Assembly (NCBI GenBank): GCA_947095535.1
Contig: OX352773.1
Span: 27,239,398 to 27,303,397 of the forward strand
Length of the DNA: 64,000 nt
DNA from: Poecilobothrus nobilitatus
Taxonomy: Eukaryota; Arthropoda; Insecta; Diptera; Dolichopodidae
Direction: 5' to 3'
The notes beneath the pieces are model-generated. The model had not been told where the DNA came from and did no database searches. It saw only the letters and a list, made by a program, of their open reading frames with translations. A program made the position numbers and the translations under genes. Positions 49,730 to 60,262 of the stretch are shown piece after piece (position 1 is the stretch's first letter; the number at the start of each line of letters is the position of its first letter).

Positions 49730-52700
49730 ATGAATTTTGTAACTAATTCAGAATTTTACCAGAGTATTTTTCGTCTTGGTAATGTTTTTTTTTTTATATT
49801 TTTTTATTTTGGTTTTTTGGGGAAAAAAGTAAATTTATATTAAAAAGAAAAAATTAATATCTAAAACGTATTTAGATCCCACCACCTTGGCAACGGCTAA
49901 ATCAAGATTAAATAGTAATATAGAAGCAACTAAAGTAACCCTTAATGAAAATGACAGTACGGAAGATGCTTTATTTGAAAAAATTAAGTACTTTTTTCTT
50001 TTTATTAGTTAATATTAGTTTCTGTAATATTAAATTTAAATTATAATTTTCAGTCAAAAATCCAAAACTGAAAGTAAATCATCAAATTTGTTTTCAAAAG
50101 ATTTTTTTAATCTTACATTTAATACTAATTCGTTTAGTGAATTATCAAATGACTGTAAAATTTCAAAAATTAATAATGAAAGTATTGACGATTGTAAGAA
50201 AAGTTTAAATAATAAAAATGGGATTATTACAGGTTTAAAATTATATTAAAAAAATATTAAATATTATAAAAAAAAATTATTTTAATTAGCTTTATGTGAA
50301 GGAAGAGGAACTGCTATCGGAGAAATTGGTTTAGTAAGCATTGACTTAAACACTCCAATTTTATATTTATCACAATTTAGTGATGATTTATTGTATACAG
50401 CATTAATTACAAAATTACAAATACATACCCCCACAGAAGTTAGTTGTAAATATTGATTTAGTCTAATTAATTTTATTTAAAATTATTTTAATTTTTTATT
50501 TAGCTTCTTGTCTCAAAAACACTTTTGGACTCAAATTGTAAATCAATTGAAAAAATTCGTAAAGTTTTTTTTGATTTAAAAATAACACCTTTACCAAGAA
50601 GACATTTTAATAAACAAGAAGGCTTACAAATGTTATTAAATTACGGTTTAAATCAATGTAAAAGTGAAATTAAAAATTATGAAAAAAAGTAAGTTAAATT
50701 AACAAAAAAAGTATTGCAGATATCGTAAATTTTATTAACTCGTAAATAATTGTCTAATTGTAATGTTAAGAACTAACTTGTATTTAGAGAGCATTGTTAT
50801 ATTTATACAAGGGCTATTAAAAAACAATACAGTATGTAAAAGGTTTTTTAAAGGCGCACATTTTCAAGAAAATAATAAAAGGATTTTAGTGTTGTAAATA
50901 TTTTTAGATACAAGTTTTGTGACTCTTTTTAAAATTTTTTATGTAACTAAGATTGCGAAATTGCAAACTGTTGTAAACTATAAAGATACCCTATATAATT
51001 AAAACAAGCCGTTCATAAAACTATATAGAAATATAATAATGGTAAAAACATAAGGTTACAAATATCTAAAAATAGTCTAAAAATAGCGATGTTATGTTTA
51101 TTTTTGGATTTTCTTTTAATCTTCTGAAGCTTCAAATTTTTTGTGGTGAAAAGTATTCTGGGCATGCATAAGACCTAATTTTTGTTTTACATAACCGTAA
51201 ATTTAAAATTACAAATAGAAAAAATTCATATAATTTTTATATGAACTTATGAAGTTTCTTGTGGTTTGACGTTATTAGATTGAAAAAATATTCAGCAGAA
51301 TTTAAAATATACTTAAGCATTTGAAAATATGGATTTTCTCAACTTTGAACAGTTGTAGCTTTAAAATAGGTGGGTGGGACTGTACAAAAATATTCTACAA
51401 TTTTTATTTTTTTATGATATCTATCAATGATTGAAATAACAATACTTTATCTCAAACGATGTACGTTGAATTTTTGCAAACAGACATATGGACAGACAAA
51501 CAGGCGGACAAACTAACAAAGTAAAACTACTAAGTTAAAATTGTTGTTGAAAATGTGCAAAAAATTGAAAAAATTTCATTTTATACAAGGAATTGTTAAA
51601 ACTTACAAAAAACAATAATTAAAAAGCTTCACACGAAAAAAAAAGTTTAATGAGTTGGGTGAGGCTATATTAGAACCGTTAACGATATAATAAAATACAT
51701 CAATTCTCAACCTTCATAATTTATTTTTAATGCCTTATATAAAATTAATTATTTCATTATTATAACATTCAATTAAACTGTTAATATCAAAATATTTCAA
51801 TAGATATTATGCTATTTGTGCAACTTCAGCTTTACTGAAGTATTTGAAAGTTTTGCACTCAGTTTCATTTTTATCAAATGGATTAGTAATAAAATTTGAT
51901 GCAAAGCTGGATCAAATGGTTTTGGGTAAATTATTTATGTTGAACGTTGAATGATTGTTCAAAGAATTGATTAAAATTTTAATTTTTTTTTGTTGTAGAT
52001 TATAATACTTGTGAAAGATTAGAACTTTTAGAGCCGATTATTCAAACAAAACAAAATAAAGCTTGTTTGTTAGATATTTTAGATAGAACTGTAACGCAAA
52101 TCGGAAGAAGACAAATTCGAGCTAAAATTCTTGAACCATATTTAGAAATAAAAGATATATTATTTGTTCAAGAAGCAATCACAGACTTATTAAATGTAAA
52201 ATCTGAAAACGTTATAGGCCATATTACGGTAATTTATATCAAATTAAAAATATTTAAATTTAAAATTTTATTTTTTGCATAATTTTAGGAAAGTCTTAAA
52301 AAATTTTATAACATTGATAAAATTTTGAAAATAACTTTTAATGATCGTATTGAGAATGATCCTGTAAAATCTGTTCAAATTATGTTAGACAAAATTTTAT
52401 TATTAAAAGGAAACCTTGAAACAATTCCAGAATTAAACAAATTGTTAAAGCCATTTAAATCGTATATTCTATATAAAATGAATAATGTAAGTCTACAATA
52501 TAGAAACAATAAAATTATTTATAAATATGATTTTAAATTTAAATATTTATATACAAAGAATCTGTTGGATGAGCGTTTTGTTAACATGCTTAAAATAATT
52601 GATAAAGTTTTACGTCCTGAAACTCATTTTATCAGAGGTACAGCGCAGTCATTTCAGAGAATTCATGCTATACGACCAGGATTAAATGAATATTTAGATA

Positions 52701-55700
52701 TATTGCGAAATACTTACAATAAATATACAGATCAAATTAATGGTTTGTAATATAAATTGATCATTTTCATATTTTACATATTAATTTTAAATTTAATTTT
52801 AGAAATTATTATTAAGTTGGCAGAACATTATGGTTTACCTTTACGAATGACTTATTCAACATCAAAAGGATTTCATATTCAATTGATAAAATCAAAGAAA
52901 AAAACTGAACAACTTATAATTCCTAGTGACTTTGTTAGGGTATTCATTAAAGAGAAAAAAAATAAAATCATTGATAAAAAATTAAAATCAAATATATTTC
53001 TTTTCGTCTTTTAGATTAATGAAAAATCAAACGCTATCTTTTTAACAACAAATGAAATTATTAAGATAAATGTAAAATTAAGGGATACAGCTAATGAAAT
53101 TTTCAAATGTTGTGATAAGTAAAATTATAATAAAAAAAAAAAGTTTAATTCTTTTTATATAATTATTACTTTTTTTTTAGAATTATAAAAAAACTTACAG
53201 AAGATTTGATTCAGTATAATGAAGCCAACTTTTTGCTTGTGGATACAATAGCTAATTTGGATATTATTGTTTCTTATACCAAGGTAAAGTTTTAAAAATT
53301 TATTAATTTAATATAAAAATACTTTATGAAACTTCAATTTTTACAAAATTTAAGGTAAGCCAAACTGATGGTTTTTGTTGTCCAGAATTTGGCGAAGAGA
53401 CACGAATTGTTGAAGCTCGGCATATATTTTTAGAAAATGGCAGATCAAATAAAACTTGTATACCTAATAATATTGTAACTGTTTTGAATAATTAAATAAT
53501 TTTTTTAATTAAATAACTAAATTATTATTTTAGATTGCAACTCCAGAATATAACGTTTTTATAATAACTGGACCTAATATGGCTGGAAAAACCGTTTATT
53601 TAAAAACAATTGCTTTAATGCAAATAATAGCTCAGGTTTTTAAAAAACTCAATTTATTTTTTTTTTTTTCATGATAAATATTCGAAATCTAATTGTAGTT
53701 AGGTTGTTATGTTCCTGCAAAGGTGGCCAAATTCAGAATATGCGATAAAATATTTACTAGATTAGGTTTCACTGACAAAATTGAAGAAAACGGATCTGGA
53801 TTTATTAATGAAGTAAATTTTAAAATAAAAATTTGAAATGTTTTGTGTATTTTTTTTTTATAGATTCGTGAAATGGAATATATTTTCAAAAATATGACCT
53901 CACGTAGTCTTATTATTATTGATGAACTTTGTAGAACAACAAATCCAAGTGGTGGATTTAATTTAGCTTGGAAACTTTGTTCAAAATTATGTCAGTTTGA
54001 ATGTGTGATTACAGAACAACCAAAAAATGAAAATAATTTTGAAGCGAATCAAAGTGATATTGGAAATGATATAGAAAAAGAAATAATCGTTGTAAAATTG
54101 CCAATGCCACACATTTATATTTCAACACACTTCTTAGGTTTAACAAAACTGAAAGAAAAATATTTTAATGTTGTAAAGTAAGTTAGATTATTAGATTTTA
54201 GATTATTGTTGTTTTAAGGGGTGTAAGTAAAACTGCGACCTTTTAATGAAAATCTATCGTGTCCCCATTGTTACTATGTGTTGTGGATTTTGCCCCCACA
54301 TATTCTGTCAACCCTACTGCCTCTAAAAAAGTAAACAAATGTAGAGGGTTTATTGCTGGCAGTTATCTCAGCAAAGTAATATGTTTTTATAAATGTACAT
54401 ATATTGGTCGGAATAAAGCTCCGCAGTTTTTGAGTATGTGTCCCGGAATTTTTCGTTATATTAACAAAATCTGGATGTATCATCATATTCTCTTCCAATT
54501 GTCTTTAAGTGCCCCTTTAGCCGGTAGTGTCCCGGACAGGAACCTTGTTAGGATTCTCAGTGTAAAATAATTCAAAAAAATTTGATTATGATTTTAATAA
54601 CGTTCTTTTAATAAAAGTTTGCAGGTTGAAGCTGAAGAAATACCAGACGATGATGACGGTTTGAAGTTAAAATATACCCATAAAGTTAGAGTTAGTACAA
54701 ATAGTATAACAATATTTTGAACTGTAAAAAAATTTTAAAAATTTTCTTTTTCGTTTTTTAAGGAAGGTGTTACAACCATTAAAAACTATGGTCTAAATCT
54801 TGCAAAACGTGTTGGAATACCTGATGTAATTATTAAAGATGCCTATAATATTCTAAATGATATTCGTATGAACTCATCCGTAATTTATTTGCTTTTTTGT
54901 CTGAAAATGAGAACCTACAATAATTTTTAAAACATAATTTCAGAATGAAAGAAAAAAATTTGAATCAATCAATGAATCGATAGAGGAAATTGATATTTTA
55001 CAAAAACTTCTCGACTCTTTATTTCCAAATAAAAATTTTGAAATTGAAAAAAAAGATGATTCTTCTGCTACAGTTGCAAATTTTATGAATAATTTTAATA
55101 ATGATTTGTTTAATACTAGTACTTCAAGTACAAAAAAATTAATTTGTTCGAGTGAAGAATTATTACAAGAATTTTGTTTTAAAATGTACGACTTTTATGG
55201 AGAAATAGCTGCTTTGCAACGTCAAAGTTCACTATTTAAAACCGAAGAGATACAAAAGAAAGTTAAGAAAATTTTTGAAAAGGTTAAAGAATCATTACCT
55301 GAAGAACTGCACAATTTACTGATTAGTAACGAAACTTATTCCATGCTAAAAAAAGCCGAAATTACAGAATTCGAAACTTTACTCAATAGTAATATGGGAA
55401 ATAGTTCTTTGTCTGAAATGTGCTGCTTTAATATGAAATTGGATGAGAGTAATAAAATTGTAAATGAAACGAATTCATACACTACACCAACAATTGAAAA
55501 CAATTTGTTACATGATGAAATACCTATTTTCAAACTAACAGAAGGGTATAATGATACAGTACATGAAAAGATTTTTTGTTCATTACCAACAAACGGAAAT
55601 ACTTTACAATATGAATTACCAGATTTTGAATTAGATTTCAAAGAAGATGATGTAACAGAATTAACAAGTAATTCTGGTAAAGTAAAAGTAATTGAGAATA

Positions 55701-56029
55701 TTCAAATAGTTCCACCACACAATCAAATAACTCCAAATTTTGGAGAAATAAATATTGTTAAAGGTCAATCAAATATTCTTTGCTTAGACACTGAAACAAA
55801 TTCCAAAAGTTCAAAAAATTTAAATAAGTCTTTTGATATCAATTTATTTAAAAGTTTACAAAATTCAAAAATATTAGATATCGCAGACAGAAAAATAAAT
55901 AAAACTATAGACTCTAATAATGTAAAAGTTAATAAAACATTTGATTTGGGAAACTTAAGATATATTAATATGAATCGTAGTAGAGACTTGTTTGAAGATA
56001 CTAACGATGATAAAAAGAAATGGAAATGA
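49730..56029 (+). CDS. Msh4: MutS protein homolog 4 (meiotic crossover factor)
   Basis: Exons: 49,730-49,778; 49,876-49,987; 50,054-50,232; 50,290-50,438; 50,504-50,688; 51,804-51,925; 51,999-52,228; 52,289-52,486; 52,559-52,742; 52,803-52,939; 53,015-53,118; 53,181-53,283; 53,355-53,474; 53,534-53,635; 53,699-53,812; 53,864-54,177; 54,618-54,690; 54,763-54,879; 54,944-56,029. They total 3,678 nt, 1,225 residues. MSH4 pairs with MSH5 as a clamp that stabilises recombination intermediates for crossovers. EGRGTAIGEIG (117-127) is MSH4-specific, opening the connector domain; lever and clamp regions follow; the ATPase has Walker A GPNMAGKT (637-644), Walker B IIIDE (713-717) and the THF motif (784-786). 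The signature reads DELCRTT rather than DELGRGT. Vertebrate MSH4 has about 936 residues; here a 40-residue insert (743-780) and a long acidic/Asn-rich tail add length. The first three exons are not conserved, so the start is the least certain part. Confidence 0.9.
50800..51640 (+). repeat. Interspersed repeat filling MSH4 intron 5
   Basis: Intron 5 is 1,115 nt while most others are 51-97 nt. Its middle contains TACCCTATATAATTAAAAC, GGTTACAAATATCTAAAAAT and AAACAGACATATGGACAGAC, which recall 57,900-58,140 (ACCCTATATAACTAAAA, AGTTACAGGTGTCTAAAAGT) and the ACAGACA-type repeats at 5.1 and 28.3 kb. An insertion within the intron explains its size. Confidence 0.55.
54200..54600. other. Less AT-rich insert in MSH4 intron 16
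   Basis: Intron 16 is 440 nt. Its interior (54,225-54,570) is clearly richer in G+C than the flanks (TTTGCCCCCACATATTCTGTC, GCCCCTTTAGCCGGTAGTGT) and open in one frame on each strand, but I recognise no protein. Probably a mobile-element fragment, not an exon: adding it would break the match of the flanking MSH4 residues. Confidence 0.5.
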
Positions 56030-56164
56030 AATATAAAATCATTTTATTTATAATATTATATTTTATTATACATATATAACATTTATATATATATATATAT
56101 ATGTAATTTTATAATCCATTTTACTATGAACTATGTATTTTAGTATTTTTTTATTAAAATGTAA

Positions 56165-56170
56165 AATAAA
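56165..56170 (+). terminator. Probable MSH4 polyadenylation signal
   Basis: AATAAA 136 bases after the stop codon, in AAAATAAAGGAATTT. Other A-rich words nearby make this a likely rather than certain choice. Confidence 0.5.
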
Positions 56171-59062
56171 GGAATTTATACCATAAAAAAAAAGAATTAA
56201 AAATTAAAACATTTTATAAAAATTTTTAACTGTTGTGAAAGTTTATCTTTGTAATGAAATACACATTTAAACATAAATAAGTTATGGGTTTTTATGTAAT
56301 CTGTGGGCCAAAAATATTTAAATGTTTTTGTTTAATTATAATACTTATTACAAGTAACCTGAATCTGAATTTTTAACTCTTGTTTTTTTAAAGTTATTTG
56401 CGTCATAGATGCTTCAATATTTCGAACCGAACTTTAAGAAAAAAAAAGAATTTTTGAAATTTTAAAATAATTTTGAAAACTCTTAGCAGGGTGCAACATT
56501 AAATTAGATCTTTTGGACATTAGATGGAATTTATTGTCTCATAATTGAACTTTGTCATAACAATACAAAAATAATTATTTATGTTTATTTTTATGTAAAA
56601 ATTATTTGACTCAAATTTTAGTTTTCACTCTAAATTTAACTGATTTTAAAAATTTGATCCTGATAAAAAAAGAAGGATTAAGAATATATAAAATTTAATA
56701 AGCTTTTATATTTTTAAGTTGGGAAGATTAATTCCATTTTCGAAAATCGGGTTGACTTCTAATCTGAATATTCCCCATATTTATTACAAGCAATTATTTA
56801 AAATTTCTTTTTTCAATTTTCGAACCATAAACGATTAAACGAAGTGAAATTAAAAATGTGTGTTTGTTGCTCTTTTTATGTTAGTATCTCTCTGTATTAG
56901 TTGTATTTAACTTAAATTTTGGAACTATAAATTCATTTGATACTAAAAAAATATATTCAAAATAAAATAACAGTTGACAACTTTAGTAAAACTTTTAAAA
57001 TATTGTTACTATATATATTTTCATTATAGTGAAAATGTCAATAAAATGTACATACGTCTAAGCAAAAGCTGAAGAAAATATTAAAGATACTTATTTTTTT
57101 TTATCATTTTATTATTTCGTTTTTCTGTTTGCATTTTTTTTATCTTTAAAAGCTTTTAAAATTTTTGAGAGAAAATAAACTATACGATAAATTTTTTTTT
57201 TTAAATGAATAAAATATAATATAAGTTTATATCAGCATTTAGTAAACTTAAACAGGTGATTGAGTGATTGTTATTATTTTAATTTATTTTTTTTTTTTTT
57301 TATCTGAAATTTAAATGAAAATTCAGTTACAATTATTTAGAAATTTTATTTTTATTTTGCAAATATTTTTGTAAGTTTTTAATGATTTTCTTTTTGTTTT
57401 TTAAATTAAATATTATAATATATTATGTTTAAATATGTTAAAAAATAAATTTAAAAGCATAAAAATAAAAAAAAAATAGGGTTACAAATTAAAAATAAAA
57501 TTAAAAATTCTCCTTGAATGTAATCTATTTTCAAGGTCATTTTTTTTTTTATTAATAAAAGTAAAAAGACTATTTATTATACTATGTATAATAAAGTTGT
57601 GTGTATGTATGTGTATCATTTTATATGTCATATATGTATATACTGTAAATATATAAATTCTTAAGTAGGTATTTAAATAACTTATCAAAGGTCATTTTAA
57701 ATTCACTACCGAGGATTTTTATTTCTATTTAAAAAAAAAATGTAAATAAAAACATTTTTCTATAAACAAAAATATTATTAAACTATTACATTTATACATA
57801 TATTTTAAAAATTTAAAAACTTTTGGGGATAAAAGAAAACAAGCCAGAATGTAAACCAACGGTTTTTAAAAGCATTTCCAAAATATTAATACAAACTGTT
57901 TAGAATTGTGACTTGCACCAAAATTTTAAAATTTCATATAAGAAAAAATGTGAGAATAGGACTTTTTTTTGCAATTTTGAGGTGTTGTAAATCCGGAACC
58001 CTATATAACTAAAAAAAATCGGTAAAACACTTAAAAATATATTACTTGAATTATAATTTTTTTATCTTGCCGAACAAAAATTTATACAGGTGGTATCTAA
58101 GTTACAGGTGTCTAAAAGTAGCATAGTTTCAATTTTTAAGCCTTAATAGGTACCAATGTATTTTTCCAAACATTCAATATAAAATTTGAAAAATTGAAAA
58201 TTTATTTTAATTATTTTGTAATAATTTATGTTAATTAGAAAATTAATATTCATATTTTACCTATATATTAAAAATGAAACTTTCTAAAATATCTCACCAA
58301 AAAAAATAATTATATGTGTTCGAACCTCAATACAATATCAGTAATTTACTATACGGACATTCATTTAACACTTGCTGCACTAAGACCGTCAATGAAGTAT
58401 TTTGAGTTGAATGATATGACGTTTGAAGCTAAACGGTCTTATAAAGTGTCATTTTCTTATTTTAAATTTTAATATTATAAAAATACATATTTAAATAATT
58501 CTAAATGAACTTACAATTAATACTGCGCTTAAAATTTTAAGTTTTCTTGAAGGCTTCATGGTTTGTTTGAAATAAATTTATAAGTTTTCCCATCTAATTT
58601 TCACAGTTAATATTGAAATTCGTATTTAACTTTACTTTTTAAATTCATATTTGAACTCTACTCTAATCGTTTCGAAATGCTAGAACGAAGTTAGCTCAAC
58701 ATGTGAGTGTGATAGTTAATTAAAGACAGGCATAAACTTTATTCAGCCTAAGAAACTGAAGGTAGATTACAAGTCTGAAACCAAGTCTCTAATATACATA
58801 TGTGTTAAGTTAAACTTAAATACGAAATGAGTTACGAAGCATAAACATCAAATATTGTCACAAATGTTTTGAATATAAATAATTCATTTTGTTTTTTTTT
58901 GTAATTAACTCATAAATAATTTCCCACTGTCCTTTTTAATTGAAAATTATTTTGTTTTTTAATCTTTAGTTACGAATTTTCTGTTTTTACATTTTCATGA
59001 CATTATTTGAAATATGAACATTCATATTAGGTATATATTATGACAAGTTGTGCAATAAAAAA
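56171..59062. other. AT-rich region without a supported gene
   Basis: At 57,830-58,170 lies a repeat related to the one in MSH4 intron 5. At 58,369-58,450 AAGACCGT and ACGGTCTT form a small inverted pair 43 bp apart. On the minus strand 58,559-58,515 could be a first exon (MKPSRKLKILSAVLI then GTAAGT), but no downstream exon was found. Confidence 0.5.
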
Positions 59063-59250
59063 AATGTTGTTTTAGTGCATTTCTCTGCCACATAAATGTG
59101 AGCAGGAAATTACACAACTATTCCTTTTCAGGTGTGGCTGTAAATGTCGTAAGGAATAATAACTCTTACGACGTGTGTGGGATACGAACCCACACTTCCT
59201 CGGTGTTTACAGAGTATATTATACGCTCTTACCCACTATATGATCAACAT
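59063..59250 (-). mobile_element. tRNA-derived SINE, best copy in the window
   Basis: On the minus strand the head carries TAGTGGGTAAGAGCG (A box) and GGTTCGTATCCC (B box) within a perfect TGTGGG/CCCACA T arm. The body contains CCTTACGACATTTACAGCC and the tail GTGTAATTTCCTGCTCACAT TTATGTGGCAGAGAAATGCA, ending A-rich. The same body and tail occur at 19,425-19,597 and the tail at 38,558-38,614. Pol III transcription and LINE-driven copying are inferred from SINE biology. Confidence 0.75.
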
Positions 59251-59400
59251 TGAATATTTAATATATATGTATGTGTATATGAAACATTTGTTCTTAATTA
59301 TTTTGGAGAATTATTTTAAGAAATTTAATTTATAAATGGAAATTGAAAGAAAAAAATAAAAATAGATAAAAAATAAATAAATGAATCAAAAAATAATAAG

Positions 59401-59826
59401 TGGGCCATTCCACACGAGTAGTGTCCTCTTTCGTTTCATGACTACTTTCCTTTTTTTTTTATTTCCACACCGTTCCTCTCGACAGTAGTTACTTTTATAT
59501 GGGTGTGTAAATATTTCATTTTAAAACAAAATTTGTTGCGAAAGGGAGATAATAAATATAAAAAAAAAACACGCATAAAACAAATAAAAAATCTGTATTT
59601 AAGTAACATAAGATTTTTTTGCCTCAAATTTTTAAATTATATTTATTATACACCTAGAAATAGAATGAACTGTACTGTGCACACAATTTCTTTTTGTCAA
59701 GAGAATATATTTTAATAATTTTATCAAGTGAAAGATCAAAAAATTTAGTTCATAGGCAAGAGGGAATGAAACGAAGTTAAAAGTAAAAAATAACGAAAGA
59801 GGACACTACTCGTGTGGAATGGCCCA
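59401..59826. mobile_element. 426-bp MITE with near-perfect terminal inverted repeats
   Basis: The left end TGGGCCATTCCACACGAGTA GTGTCCTCTTTCGTT is exactly matched by the reverse complement of the right end over 35 bases. The interior has no transposase. No convincing target duplication flanks it, so the superfamily is open; identical ends in a sea of decayed repeats suggest recent movement. Confidence 0.8.
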
Positions 59827-60262
59827 ATAGAACGATAATTTGTATACATTTTTAAAAGGGGTGTGCATATTAAGTTAATTTCACATTATAATGACTCATT
59901 TTAAGACATTATATGACATTCAAATTTCTGTCATTTCTGTCTGTTGTTTAGCATAAAAACAATCTTTAAATATCAATTTATTTAATATTTTTGTTTTTTG
60001 TGATCAGTTGTGATCATTCTGGTATAATAACTGAACATGATCTTTTACTTGGAAAATCATAAAATAACAACACTGAGATCATTATAATTAAGGTGTCTCT
60101 TTTTACAACAAATTTTAAGTGTTCGTATAGAGATAGAGATCTCTTAGCTCACAGAATTAACTTTAGAAAATTTGTAGCTTAAGTGCTTCTTTTTATCAAT
60201 TTAAATTAAGAATATGAAATACTTTCCAAATTTAAAACAAAAAAAGCTCTTATTATATTATA

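Noticed and set aside
52487..52558. Continuous reading through MSH4 intron 8
   Set aside because: The 72 bases keep the frame open, but GTAAGT and AAAG flank them and the encoded residues have no counterpart in MSH4, so they are an intron.
54628..54640. Acceptor TTTGCAG as the start of MSH4 exon 17
   Set aside because: It puts the next codons out of frame; the acceptor AAAAG at 54,617 keeps frame and restores the family's NVVNLQVE segment.
58369..58450. Small AAGACCGT/ACGGTCTT inverted pair as a MITE
   Set aside because: Only eight bases match well and no target duplication or second copy is visible, so it is noted but not called.
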